A stretch of 64,000 nucleotides of DNA. Source: Streptomyces acidiscabies. Lineage in GTDB: Bacteria > Actinomycetota > Actinomycetes > Streptomycetales > Streptomycetaceae. Under the pieces are notes generated by a model. It searched no databases, was not told the DNA's origin, and saw only the letters and a program-made list of their open reading frames with translations. Both the position numbers and the translations under genes were made by a program. Below are positions 41,221 to 48,981 of this stretch, one piece after another. The stretch is from the NCBI RefSeq assembly GCF_020010905.1, contig NZ_JAGJBY010000001.1:2934001-2998000 (forward strand), written 5' to 3'. Each line of letters opens with the position of its first letter. The stretch's first letter is position 1.

Positions 41221-41820
41221 ATGCTGACAGTGGGGCTGACCGGCGGCATCGGGGCCGGTAAGAGCGAGGTGTCGCGGTTGCTGGTCGAGGCCGGGGCCGT
41301 GCTGGTCGACGCGGACCGGATCGCGCGGGAGGTGGTCGCGCCCGGGACGGACGGGCTCGCGGCGGTCGTGGAGGCGTTCGGGGCGGGGGTGCTGGGGCAG
41401 GACGGCGGTCTGGACCGGCCGAAGCTCGGGGCGATCGTCTTCGCCGATCCCGAGAAGCTGGCGCTGCTCAACTCGATCGTCCACCCTCTGGTCGGCGCCC
41501 GGTCCCGCGAGCTGGAGGCGGCGGCTCCGGCGGACGCGGTGGTCGTCCACGACGTCCCCCTGCTCGCGGAGAACGGGCTCGCCTCGCTGTACGACCTCGT
41601 CATCGTGGTCGACGTCGCGCCCGGGACACAGCTCGACCGGCTCGTGCGGCTGCGCGGGATGACCGAGGACGACGCCCGCGCGAGGATGGCCGCGCAGGCC
41701 ACGCGCGAGAAGCGCCGGGCGATCGCGGACATCGTGATCGACAACGACGTACCGCTGGCCGAGCTGGAGCGGCGGGTGCGCGAGGTGTGGGGCGAGCTGA
41801 GGGCGCGTGCGGCGTCGTAG
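41221..41820 (+). CDS. coaE: Dephospho-CoA kinase
   Basis: 199 residues. It phosphorylates the 3'-hydroxyl of dephospho-CoA in the last step of coenzyme A synthesis. The P-loop [14 protein letters not shown] (Lys14), [10 protein letters not shown] and [13 protein letters not shown] are diagnostic. Cytoplasmic. The fused C-terminal GrpB-like domain seen in mycobacterial CoaE is absent. Neighbouring rpsA agrees with the usual actinobacterial order. Confidence 0.95.
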   Translation: MLTVGLTGGIGAGKSEVSRLLVEAGAVLVDADRIAREVVAPGTDGLAAVVEAFGAGVLGQDGGLDRPKLGAIVFADPEKLALLNSIVHPLVGARSRELEAAAPADAVVVHDVPLLAENGLASLYDLVIVVDVAPGTQLDRLVRLRGMTEDDARARMAAQATREKRRAIADIVIDNDVPLAELERRVREVWGELRARAAS

Positions 41821-41876
41821 GAATAGCGGGCCCCACGGGGGGCGTTGAACGCGGTCAGTGAGGGAAGGACTTTTCC

Positions 41877-42257
41877 GTGCCCGATACCAGCGGTTCGACC
41901 GGACGTTCTCCGGAGACGCATGTCATCGACTTCCGCGCCGCCGAGCAGTTGCTCGCCGCGCGGGACCCGCGGGGTGCGGTGAAGCTGCTCGACGGAGTCA
42001 TCGACGCGCACCCCGAGAACACCGCCGCCCGCCTCCTGCGCGCGCGTGCCTTCTTCGCGGCGGCGCAACTGCGCCCGGCGGAGCTGGAGTTCACGATCGT
42101 CCTGGAGCGCGAGCCGGACAACGCGTTCGCCCACTTCGCGCTCGCGCGCACGTACGAGCGGCAGGGCCGCGATGACCAGGCGAAGCGGCACTTCCGGCTG
42201 GCCGCCGCGCTGGACCCGAATCCGGAGTATCTGCGGGCGGCGCGGTTCGACGTGTGA
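41877..42257 (+). CDS. Tetratricopeptide repeat protein
   Basis: 126 residues. Two to three TPR-like helix pairs (AAEQLLAARDPRGAVKLLDG, AELEFTIVLEREPDNAFAHF, DDQAKRHFRLAAALDPNPEY) form a small protein-interaction scaffold. GTG 41877 is preceded by AGGGAAGGA. It follows coaE by 56 bases and might share its transcript. Partner unknown. Confidence 0.85.
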   Translation: MPDTSGSTGRSPETHVIDFRAAEQLLAARDPRGAVKLLDGVIDAHPENTAARLLRARAFFAAAQLRPAELEFTIVLEREPDNAFAHFALARTYERQGRDDQAKRHFRLAAALDPNPEYLRAARFDV

Positions 42258-42281
42258 GTCCGGGCCCTGGTGCTCCGGCTC

Positions 42282-42539
42282 TCAGTGCTCCGGCGGCCGG
42301 TACGGCGGTATGTCGCGGCCCGGCTGCCAGTGCGGGCCCTGCCGGATGTGCCGCAGGATCAGCGTCAGGTCGATCATGATCACCAGCCAGAGCGCGCCGC
42401 AGGCCGCGGCCCAGCCGGGGCGGCCCGCCAGCGCGAACGCGGCCGTGCCGAAGACGGCCCAGGCCAGACCCCACAAGCTCAGCCACAGTCGCATCCGCAG
42501 CGCACTGCGCGCGGTCGTCGGCTCACTGCCCGTACGCAT
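42282..42539 (-). CDS. DUF6343 family small membrane protein
   Basis: 85 residues from ATG 42539: SEPTTARSALRMRLWLSLWG leads into two hydrophobic helices and a polar Pro-rich end (HWQPGRDIPPYRPP). I recognise the pattern as DUF6343, confined to actinobacteria as far as I recall. AAGGAG lies 11 bases upstream; in-frame GTG codons at 42551 and 42548 are alternative starts. Function unknown. Confidence 0.75.
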   Translation of the reverse strand: MRTGSEPTTARSALRMRLWLSLWGLAWAVFGTAAFALAGRPGWAAACGALWLVIMIDLTLILRHIRQGPHWQPGRDIPPYRPPEH

Positions 42540-42616
42540 CGGGATCACCACTCCTTCCTGAAACGTACTCTTCGGTGGAGACGTTCTCCAGAGGTGGAGC
42601 TACAGGGGGTGGGTTC

Positions 42617-43537
42617 GTGGAACTCAGGGACGGTGTGTCCGTGCTCGCCGACGCCGACGGGCTGGTGGAGGCGCTGCTCGATCTCGGGGTGCCGCACCAG
42701 GACATCGAGGAGCCGGTCCGGCTGAGCCGCCAGCTCCTCGGCGACGCCCCGGCCCGGGAGGTCCTGGAGCGCGGGGTCGCCGACCTCGTACGGGACCTGG
42801 GGGCCGTGACCGGCGGGGTGGACCTGCCCCGGTATCCCGGCGCGTCCCGGGCCGTCGCCCGGTGGTTCCCGCTGTACGTCTTCGTCGCCGCGCTGCCCTT
42901 CGTGCGCGCGTACCACCAGGAGCGTGGGATCTCCTCCGACGTCAGCCGGCGGACCCTCGCCGACGTCGGGCGCGGGGTCGCCGTCCACCGGCGGTGGCAC
43001 GGGACCGGCGGGATCATGACCGCGCGCTGGCTCTCCCTCCATCTGCGCGGGGAGCTCTACCAGTTGGGGCGGTTGCAGTTCCAACGGGGGGTGGTTCCGC
43101 AGGTGTTGGGGGAGTCCATCGCCGCCGCCGGGTTCTCCGCCGGGGATCCCGCGCTCGGGCTGCACATCCCCGACTTCATGGGGCCGCTCAGCCCCGAGTC
43201 CTGCGACCGGTCCCTCGCGCTCGCGCGCGAGTTCTTCGCCGCGCACTTCCCCGAGGAGCCGTACCCGGTCGCCACGTGCGGGTCCTGGCTGCTCGATCCC
43301 CAGCTGAAGCGGTACCTGCCGGCCGAGTCCAACATCGTCCGCTTCCAGGAGCGGTTCCATGTGCACGCGCTGGAGGAGGAGAGCGACCTGACGCCCGTGC
43401 GCTTCGTGTTCGGGTCCACGCAGGTGGAGCTGGCGGAGCTGCCTCGGCGGACCGTCGTGGAGCGGGCCGTGGTGGAGCATCTTGAGGGGGGTGGGCACTG
43501 GTACGGCGGGGAGGGGTGGTTCCTGCTGGAAGGTTGA
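42617..43537 (+). CDS. Acyltransferase-domain protein (two-part GNAT-like)
   Basis: 306 residues. The C-terminal part (LHIPDFMGPLSPESCDRSLA, ATCGSWLLDP, SNIVRFQERFHV) matches Streptomyces proteins annotated as acyltransferase domain-containing, and the N-terminal half is helical (RAVARWFPLYVFVAALPFVR). The reaction is unknown. GTG 42617 after AGGGGGTGGG is preferred; GTG 42575 would add 14 residues. It is immediately followed by a G-rich tract and the IS607-type element. Confidence 0.7.
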   Translation: MELRDGVSVLADADGLVEALLDLGVPHQDIEEPVRLSRQLLGDAPAREVLERGVADLVRDLGAVTGGVDLPRYPGASRAVARWFPLYVFVAALPFVRAYHQERGISSDVSRRTLADVGRGVAVHRRWHGTGGIMTARWLSLHLRGELYQLGRLQFQRGVVPQVLGESIAAAGFSAGDPALGLHIPDFMGPLSPESCDRSLALAREFFAAHFPEEPYPVATCGSWLLDPQLKRYLPAESNIVRFQERFHVHALEEESDLTPVRFVFGSTQVELAELPRRTVVERAVVEHLEGGGHWYGGEGWFLLEG

Positions 43538-43574
43538 GCGCGGGGTGGGGGTTCACTCGAACGGGTGAAGTGGT

Positions 43575-43615
43575 GGGGGTGGGGAACTGGGGTGCGGGGG
43601 TGGGGAGTTGGGGGG
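43575..43615 (+). repeat. G-run tract with quadruplex potential
   Basis: Seven runs of four to six G are separated by one to four bases over 41 bases on the plus strand, just left of the insertion element. Four such runs suffice for an intramolecular G-quadruplex. Confidence 0.6.
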
Positions 43616-43671
43616 TAGCGACTGCTCTCGAATAAGTGTCTATTAGTGTCTTTTAGATGTCATGAGTGACA

Positions 43672-43677
43672 TAGGGT
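43672..43677 (+). promoter_or_regulatory. -10 element of tnpA
   Basis: TAGGGT ends seven bases before ATG 43685 and touches the right arm of the ATGTCA/TGACAT palindrome. Recombinase bound at the left end would cover this promoter. Confidence 0.45.
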
Positions 43678-43684
43678 TTCGTGT

Positions 43685-44218
43685 ATGAACCTGACGGAGT
43701 GGGCACGGGCGCAGGGGGTCGCTCCGCGTACTGCGTATCGCTGGTTCCGTGAGGGCACGTTGCCGGTCCCTGCGGAACGGGTGGGGCCGCGCACGATCCT
43801 GGTGAACATCGATGGGAACACCGCACCGTCTGTAATCGGCGGTGTGGGCTTGTACGCCCGTGTCTCCTCCCACGACCGGAAGGCCGACCTGGATCGGCAG
43901 ACCGCACGCTTGTCGGAGTGGGCGGCCAGGGCCGGGCACAAAGTCGTCCGGGTCGAGTCGGAGATCGCAGACCCGACCGTGACCGCCGTGGTGGTGGAAC
44001 ACAAGGACCGGCTCGGTCGTACGAATGTCGAACTCGTGGAGGCAGCCCTGTCCGCCACCGGTCGTCGGCTCATCGTGCTCGATGACGGTGAGGCCGAAGA
44101 CGACCTGGTGCGCGACATGATGGAGGTGCTGACCTCGTTCTGCGCCCGCCTGTACGGCAGTCGCTCGGCGAAGAACCGTGCACGCAGGGCTCTCGAAGCG
44201 GCGGCCGGCGATGAGTAG
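43685..44218 (+). CDS. tnpA: IS607-family serine recombinase, apparently internally deleted
   Basis: 177 residues. A MerR-like helix-turn-helix (TEWARAQGVAPRTAYRWFRE) precedes the resolvase catalytic domain YARVSSHDRKADLDRQ (nucleophile Ser61, Arg59). VVVEHKDRLGR supplies the Asp-Arg pair, followed by LVRDMMEVLTSFCARLYG. Between VESEI (residue 94) and ADPTVT the usual segment of about 15 residues containing an SGxN...R motif is missing, although the frame is kept. That segment holds an active-site arginine in this superfamily, so the enzyme may be inactive. Overlaps tnpB by eight bases. Confidence 0.88.
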   Translation: MNLTEWARAQGVAPRTAYRWFREGTLPVPAERVGPRTILVNIDGNTAPSVIGGVGLYARVSSHDRKADLDRQTARLSEWAARAGHKVVRVESEIADPTVTAVVVEHKDRLGRTNVELVEAALSATGRRLIVLDDGEAEDDLVRDMMEVLTSFCARLYGSRSAKNRARRALEAAAGDE

Positions 44219-45851
44219 GAAGCAGCTTCGCGCCATCGAAGACGCGTTCGTCGTCCCCGGCCCGTCCGGTGTGGCGATCCGTGACCGGCTCAAGCACCTC
44301 GCCACCGAGGACGAGATGGTTCTCCGCCGGGTGGGTGAGCATCTGGGGTGTCTGGCGTCACGCGACCTCAAGGCCCGCTGTCGCGACGGCCTGGAGCACG
44401 ACAGCAGTACGTGGGCTGCCCGCAAGCAGGGCCTGACAGCAGAGTCGTCGTCGCGCTGGGCCGGGTCGATCACCAGAGCCATACACGATCAGTGGGCACT
44501 CTCGCGGCGCTGTCAACTCGCGTATGTCAACAGCCTTGAGGCTGGTGTGCGGACACTGAGGCACCGGCTGTCCCAGCCGATCGGTGAGAAGGGCACCAAG
44601 CGGGCGCCGGGCGGCTACCGCTCCAAGAACGAGTGGTTCAACAAGTCCCGGCGCCTGGTGATCCTGACACATCGTCTCGACGTAGCCCGCGCCGAGCGTG
44701 AGACCGGTGCCGTGCACGTCGTGCGTGGAGGCCGACGCCTGCTCGACAACCGTCACAACCTCCGGGCCGCGCAGCTCACCGAACAGCGGTGGCGGGAACG
44801 CTGGGAGGCGTCGCGCTGGTTCCTCGCCGCGGACGGGGAGTCCGGCAAGCGGTTCGGGAACGAGACGATCCGCGTCACCCCGGACGGCGAGGTCAGCATC
44901 AGGCTCCCCGCGCCGCTGGCTCACCTGGCGAACGCCGGGCACGGCAGATACGTCCTCGCCTCGAAAGTGCAGTTCCAGCATCGGGGTGCCGAATGGCGTG
45001 ACCGGACAGCCGCGAACCGAGCGGTGGCCTACCGTATCCACCTCGATGTGGGACGCGGACGCTGGTACCTGACAGCCTCGTGGACCCGGCCCGTGGTGAA
45101 GACGATCCCGCTGGAGACTGCACGCGCTGACGGCATGATCGGTGTCGATACCAACGCGGACCACTTCGCCGCGTACCGGCTCGACCGGAACGGCAACCCG
45201 ACGGGCGACCCGCGTCGCTTCTTCTTCGACCTGTCCCAAACCGCCGCCCATCGTGACGCGCAGATCCGGCACGCCATCAGCCGTCTGCTGCACTGGGCGA
45301 AGCGCTGTGGCGTGAAGGCCATCGGTATCGAGAATCTGGACTTCACGGCGGAGAAGACCCGCGAGAAGCACGGCCGTCGCAAGCGGTTCCGGCAGGTGAT
45401 CTCCGGCATGCCCACCGGCAAGCTCAAAGCCCGGCTGGTGTCGATGGCTGCCGAGCAGGGCCTGTCGATCGTGGCTGTTGATCCGGCCTATACGTCGATG
45501 TGGGGCGATGAGCACTGGCGCAAGCCCCTCACCAGCAGGAATCGCAAGATGTTCCGTCACGATGCCGCGAGCATCGCGATCGGGCGACGCGCCCTCGGGC
45601 ACCCGATCCGGCGACGGACGGCACCGCCCCGCACCCACCAGAGCGATGGGTGCGGGCTTCGGACCGTCCAGGCCGGACCGGGCGTGCGGGGGCGTGAGGA
45701 AACCCGCCCACCCATCACGGAGCGTGCACACGATGCACGTACCCGGACGGGGACTTCTCAGCGAACGCGGGGGACCAGTGCGTCCAAAACCGTTCGGGAT
45801 GCGCGCAGTTCCGGGACATGGGTACAAAGCTCATTCCCGGACACTGATTAG
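44211..45851 (+). CDS. tnpB: TnpB-type RNA-guided nuclease homologue (IS607 OrfB)
   Basis: 546 residues from ATG 44211, inside the tnpA end. The split RuvC site is intact: Asp313 in IGVDTNADHFAAY, Glu374 in AIGIENLDF, Asp451 in RHDAASIAIGRRALG. The zinc ribbon normally found between the last two is not visible: the segment VDPAYTSMWGDEHWRKPLTS contains no Cys-x2-Cys pairs. A basic tail after residue 465 (HPIRRRTAPPRTHQ...LRTVQAGPG) agrees with Streptomyces relatives I remember. Canonical TnpB cuts DNA guided by an RNA made from its own 3' end; that activity here is inferred. Confidence 0.85.
   Translation: MSRKQLRAIEDAFVVPGPSGVAIRDRLKHLATEDEMVLRRVGEHLGCLASRDLKARCRDGLEHDSSTWAARKQGLTAESSSRWAGSITRAIHDQWALSRRCQLAYVNSLEAGVRTLRHRLSQPIGEKGTKRAPGGYRSKNEWFNKSRRLVILTHRLDVARAERETGAVHVVRGGRRLLDNRHNLRAAQLTEQRWRERWEASRWFLAADGESGKRFGNETIRVTPDGEVSIRLPAPLAHLANAGHGRYVLASKVQFQHRGAEWRDRTAANRAVAYRIHLDVGRGRWYLTASWTRPVVKTIPLETARADGMIGVDTNADHFAAYRLDRNGNPTGDPRRFFFDLSQTAAHRDAQIRHAISRLLHWAKRCGVKAIGIENLDFTAEKTREKHGRRKRFRQVISGMPTGKLKARLVSMAAEQGLSIVAVDPAYTSMWGDEHWRKPLTSRNRKMFRHDAASIAIGRRALGHPIRRRTAPPRTHQSDGCGLRTVQAGPGVRGREETRPPITERAHDARTRTGTSQRTRGTSASKTVRDARSSGTWVQSSFPDTD
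45628..45740 (+). ncRNA. Candidate omega-RNA scaffold overlapping the tnpB 3' end
   Basis: Successive hairpins lie within the last part of tnpB: CCCGCACCCA/TGGGTGCGGG (45628-45656, perfect 10 bp), GGGCG/CGCCC (45690-45709) and CGTGCA/TGCACG (45723-45739). In known IS607/IS605 systems the guide RNA spans the tnpB 3' end and the right end, with the guide taken from the flank. Position fits; expression is unproven. Confidence 0.4.
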
Positions 45852-45870
45852 GAACGGTATGGAGATGAGG

Positions 45871-46554
45871 ATGCGGGACGGGTACGAGGGGACGGGGCCC
45901 GGGGCGATCACGCCGGACGGGTGTGCGGTGGAGCTCTACTCGCGGTTGCCGGTGGGTGCGGAGTCGGGCGTGATCGCGGGGGCCGTGCCTGCGGGGGCGC
46001 GGATTCTGGAACTGGGGTGCGGGGTGGGGAGGATGACGCACCCTCTGGTGGAGCGAGGGTTCCGGGTCACCGCGGTCGACGAGTCGGCGGAGATGCTGGA
46101 GCGGGTGCGCGGGGTGCGGACGGTGCGCAGTCCCATCGAGGAACTGGACCTCGGGGAGACCTTCGACGTCGTGCTCCTCGCCTCCTTCCTCGTGCACGCC
46201 GGGGATGCGGAGGTGCGGCGGGGGTTGCTGCGCACCTGCGTCCGCCATGTCGCGCCGGGCGGCAGTGTCCTGATCCAGCGGGAGGGCGCCGACTATCACA
46301 CCGACGTGCCTCGGGAGCGGGTCGATCCGAGCGGGTTCCGGGTGCGGATACGGTCCTCGACGCCGGTGGGGGACGGGGTCAACTCGGTGCATGTCGAGTA
46401 CGAGTTCGCGGATGCGGTGTGGACACAGACCTTTCTGGCACGGCCGATGGGTGAAGGACAGTTCGGGGAGGCGTTGGCGGAGGTGGGGTTGAGGGTGGGT
46501 GAGGTGTTGACGGAGGACGGGGTGTGGGTGCGGGCGGTGGTGGCGAGGGCGTGA
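45871..46554 (+). CDS. Class I SAM-dependent methyltransferase
   Basis: 227 residues. DGYEGTGPGAITPDGCAVEL, motif I ILELGCGVGRMTHPL, acidic loop TAVDESAEML, and SFLVHAGDAEVRRGLL are those of small Streptomyces methyltransferases. Substrate unknown. Three in-frame ATGs (45859, 45865, 45871) lie just beyond the right end of the IS607 element; the third is best placed relative to GGAG. The native promoter has probably been displaced by the insertion. Confidence 0.82.
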   Translation: MRDGYEGTGPGAITPDGCAVELYSRLPVGAESGVIAGAVPAGARILELGCGVGRMTHPLVERGFRVTAVDESAEMLERVRGVRTVRSPIEELDLGETFDVVLLASFLVHAGDAEVRRGLLRTCVRHVAPGGSVLIQREGADYHTDVPRERVDPSGFRVRIRSSTPVGDGVNSVHVEYEFADAVWTQTFLARPMGEGQFGEALAEVGLRVGEVLTEDGVWVRAVVARA

Positions 46555-46711
46555 AAGGGGGGCGGGCGGTGGCGGCGTAGAGAGATGGAGGTGGGGGCGG
46601 GAAAGGGGTGGGGCGAGGGCGTGAAGAAAGAGGGTGGGGCGGCGATGAGAAACGGCTCCGGGTGCGGTCTACCTCTCGACCGCAACGAGACCGCTCACCA
46701 GGGAGAACGCC

Positions 46712-47152
46712 ATGTCCGAAACCACCGTGCCCGTCGCGACCGCCCCTTCCACCACACCGGCTCCCCGAGCCCGGCGAGCCCGAGCCGTCCTGCGCGGCGT
46801 CCAGATCCTCCTCGCCCTGTTCTTCGGTGCCGCCAGTGCCTTGCCCAAGCTGATCGCCCACCCCGCGGCGGTCGAGTCCTTCGACCGGATCGGCTGGGGC
46901 GCCCCGGGGATGTACACGATCGGCACCCTCGAACTCGCCGGAGCCATCGCCCTGTTGATCCCGGCACTCCAGTCGGTGGGGGCGGCTTCCCTGGCCGCGC
47001 TGATGGTGGGCGCGTTCATCACGCAGGTGACGGTCTTCGACGGGGAGAACGCGGCGACTCCACTGATCGTGTTCGTCCCGCTGGCGGTCATCGCGTGGGC
47101 GCGACGGGGAACGGTGACGGAACTGGCGGGGCTGGTACGCCGACAGGGCTGA
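46712..47152 (+). CDS. DoxX-family membrane protein
   Basis: 146 residues with four transmembrane helices (GVQILLALFFGAASALPKLI, ELAGAIALLIPALQSVGAAS and two more). The DoxX family covers quinone-linked and redox-linked membrane proteins; this one cannot be assigned a reaction. AGGGAGAA precedes the ATG. The 150 bases upstream are strongly purine- and G-rich with another quadruplex-like stretch (46593-46613). Confidence 0.85.
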   Translation: MSETTVPVATAPSTTPAPRARRARAVLRGVQILLALFFGAASALPKLIAHPAAVESFDRIGWGAPGMYTIGTLELAGAIALLIPALQSVGAASLAALMVGAFITQVTVFDGENAATPLIVFVPLAVIAWARRGTVTELAGLVRRQG

Positions 47153-47248
47153 CCGCGAGGGGGCGCCGGGATGCCGAGGGCGACGGAGTCGCAGTGCACG
47201 CTTCACCGCGAGGCGGAGACCCCGGCAGCGAGAGCGGGGCGCCCGCTC

Positions 47249-47254
47249 TACGGT
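47249..47254 (+). promoter_or_regulatory. -10 element of leaderless uracil-DNA glycosylase transcript
   Basis: TACGGT ends six bases before ATG 47261. No ribosome-binding site is visible. Confidence 0.55.
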
Positions 47255-47260
47255 GAACGT

Positions 47261-47986
47261 ATGGAGGAACTGGACCAGCATGGTGCGCCCACGCCACCTC
47301 CCGACCCCCTCGCCGCCCTGGACACCCGGATCACCACCTGCCGAGCCTGCCCCCGTCTGGTCGGCTGGCGGGAGCAAGTGGCCCGTACCAAACGCGCCGC
47401 CTTCGCGGAGTGGACGTACTGGGGGCGGCCCGTGCCCGGGTTCGGTGGGGGAGATGCGCCCCTGCTCATCGTCGGGCTCGCTCCCGCCGCGCACGGGGGG
47501 AATCGGACGGGGCGGATGTTCACCGGGGACCGGTCGGGGGACGTGCTGTATCGGGCGCTGTACGACGTCGGGCTCGCCTCTCAGGCGGAGGCCGTGGGCG
47601 TGGACGACGGGCTGGAGCTGTACGGCGTACGGATCACCGCGCCGGTGCACTGCGCGCCGCCGGAGAACAAGCCGACGCCGGGGGAGCGGGACGCGTGCAG
47701 GGCGTGGCTCGTGGAGGAGTTGGAGGTGTTGCGGCCGGGGCTCAGGGCGATCGTCGTGCTGGGGGCGTGGGGGTGGCAGGCGTTGTGGCCCGCGCTGGCG
47801 GCGGCGGGGTGGGAGGTGCCGAGGCCGAGGCCGGCGTTCGGGCACGGGGCGCGGGTGGAGCTGGACGGCGTACAGGTCTTCGGGTGTTTCCACGTCAGCC
47901 AGCGCAACACCTTCACCGGCAAGCTCACCCCGCAGATGCTGCGGGAGGTGCTGCGGACGGCGGCGAGGGCGGCGGGGCTGAAATGA
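47261..47986 (+). CDS. udgB: Type-5 uracil-DNA glycosylase (UdgB)
   Basis: 241 residues. Motif 1 is GLAPAAHGGNRTGRMFTGD (from residue 72), the family-5 form that lacks the polar catalytic residue of families 1 and 4. The final motif is HVSQRNTFTGKL. Four cysteines (27, 30, 121, 136) are placed to hold the iron-sulfur cluster. It removes uracil, hypoxanthine and related bases from DNA, which matters in a high-GC genome prone to cytosine deamination. The frame is open upstream to 47171, but the -10 position favours ATG 47261. Confidence 0.92.
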   Translation: MEELDQHGAPTPPPDPLAALDTRITTCRACPRLVGWREQVARTKRAAFAEWTYWGRPVPGFGGGDAPLLIVGLAPAAHGGNRTGRMFTGDRSGDVLYRALYDVGLASQAEAVGVDDGLELYGVRITAPVHCAPPENKPTPGERDACRAWLVEELEVLRPGLRAIVVLGAWGWQALWPALAAAGWEVPRPRPAFGHGARVELDGVQVFGCFHVSQRNTFTGKLTPQMLREVLRTAARAAGLK

Positions 47987-48011
47987 GGTGAGGTCCAGGG
48001 GCCGGGCGAAA

Positions 48012-48017
48012 TAGCGT
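48012..48017 (+). promoter_or_regulatory. -10 element of leaderless prolyl aminopeptidase transcript
   Basis: TAGCGT ends six bases before ATG 48024; only a short G-run (GCGGGG) separates them. Confidence 0.5.
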
Positions 48018-48023
48018 GCGGGG

Positions 48024-48974
48024 ATGGGACTGTATCCGGAGACCGAACCGTACGACCACGGCATGCTCGACGTGGGCGACGGCAACCACCTGTACTGGGA
48101 GACGTGCGGAAACCCGCGGGGCAAACCGGCGCTGGTACTGCACGGCGGGCCGGGAAGCGGCTGCGGGCCGTACTACCGGCGCCTGTTCGACCCCGCGCGC
48201 TACCGCATCGTCCTGCTGGACCAGCGCGGCTGCGGACGCTCCACCCCGCACGCGGCCGAGTACGGCACGGACATGAGCGTCAACACGACCGACCACGTGA
48301 TGGCCGACCTGGAGCTGCTGCGGCGGGCGTTGGGGATCGGGCGCTGGCTGGTGTGGGGCGTGTCGTGGGGGTCGGTGCTGGGGCTCAGGTACGCGCAGAC
48401 GTACCCCGGCGTCGTGTCGGAACTCGTGCTGACCGGCGTCGCGACCGGCTCCGACGCTGAGGTGGCCCTCCTCACCCGGGGCCTTGGCCGGGTCTTCCCG
48501 GAGGCGTTCGCGCAGTTCCTCGCGGGCCTGCCGGAGGACGACCGCGAGGGCAATCTCGCCGCCGCCTACAACCGGCTCCTGGAGTCCCCCGACCCCGAGG
48601 TCCGCGAGCGCGCGGCCCGCGCCTGGACCGATTGGGAGACGGCGATGGTCTCGGCGCCCCCGCGCTCGGCCGAACGGTACGAGGACCCGGTGTTCCGCAT
48701 GGGCTTCGCCCGCACGGTGACCCACTACTTCGGCAACGACCACTTCATGGACACGGACGCGGTCCTGCGCGACGCCCACCTCCTCGCCGGCATCCCCGGC
48801 AGCCTGATCCAGGGCAGCGTCGACCTCGGCAACCTCACGGGCGTCGTCTGGCGCCTGCATCACGCGTGGCCCGACAGCGAGTTGACGGTCGTCGACGAGG
48901 TGGGCCACTCGATCGGCCCGGACACGATGGTGGACGCGCTGGTGGCGGCGACGGACAGGTACGCGGACCGCTGA
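48024..48974 (+). CDS. pip: Prolyl aminopeptidase (proline iminopeptidase), S33 family
   Basis: 316 residues, alpha/beta hydrolase. Oxyanion segment HGGPGSGC is at 40-47, DQRGCGRS follows, the nucleophile is Ser114 in GVSWGS, and the acid and His are in SVDLGN and EVGHSIG. It releases N-terminal proline from peptides in the cytoplasm. YPETEPYDHGMLDVGDGNHLYWE is the standard family N-terminus. Usual length. Confidence 0.94.
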   Translation: MGLYPETEPYDHGMLDVGDGNHLYWETCGNPRGKPALVLHGGPGSGCGPYYRRLFDPARYRIVLLDQRGCGRSTPHAAEYGTDMSVNTTDHVMADLELLRRALGIGRWLVWGVSWGSVLGLRYAQTYPGVVSELVLTGVATGSDAEVALLTRGLGRVFPEAFAQFLAGLPEDDREGNLAAAYNRLLESPDPEVRERAARAWTDWETAMVSAPPRSAERYEDPVFRMGFARTVTHYFGNDHFMDTDAVLRDAHLLAGIPGSLIQGSVDLGNLTGVVWRLHHAWPDSELTVVDEVGHSIGPDTMVDALVAATDRYADR

Positions 48975-48981
48975 ACGCCGG

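Larger units (their letters stand above)
43625..45852 (+). mobile_element. IS607-type element (tnpA + tnpB)
   Basis: Two overlapping genes, a serine recombinase and an RNA-guided-nuclease-type TnpB, in the standard IS607 order. The left end holds AGTGTCT twice (43635-43641, 43645-43651) and ATGTCA-tgag-TGACAT (43657-43672), likely recombinase sites. The right end appears to fall at GGACACTGATTAGG (45839-45852), which contains the complement of the AGTGTC core. IS607 elements make no target duplication, so the boundaries are approximate. Confidence 0.75.
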
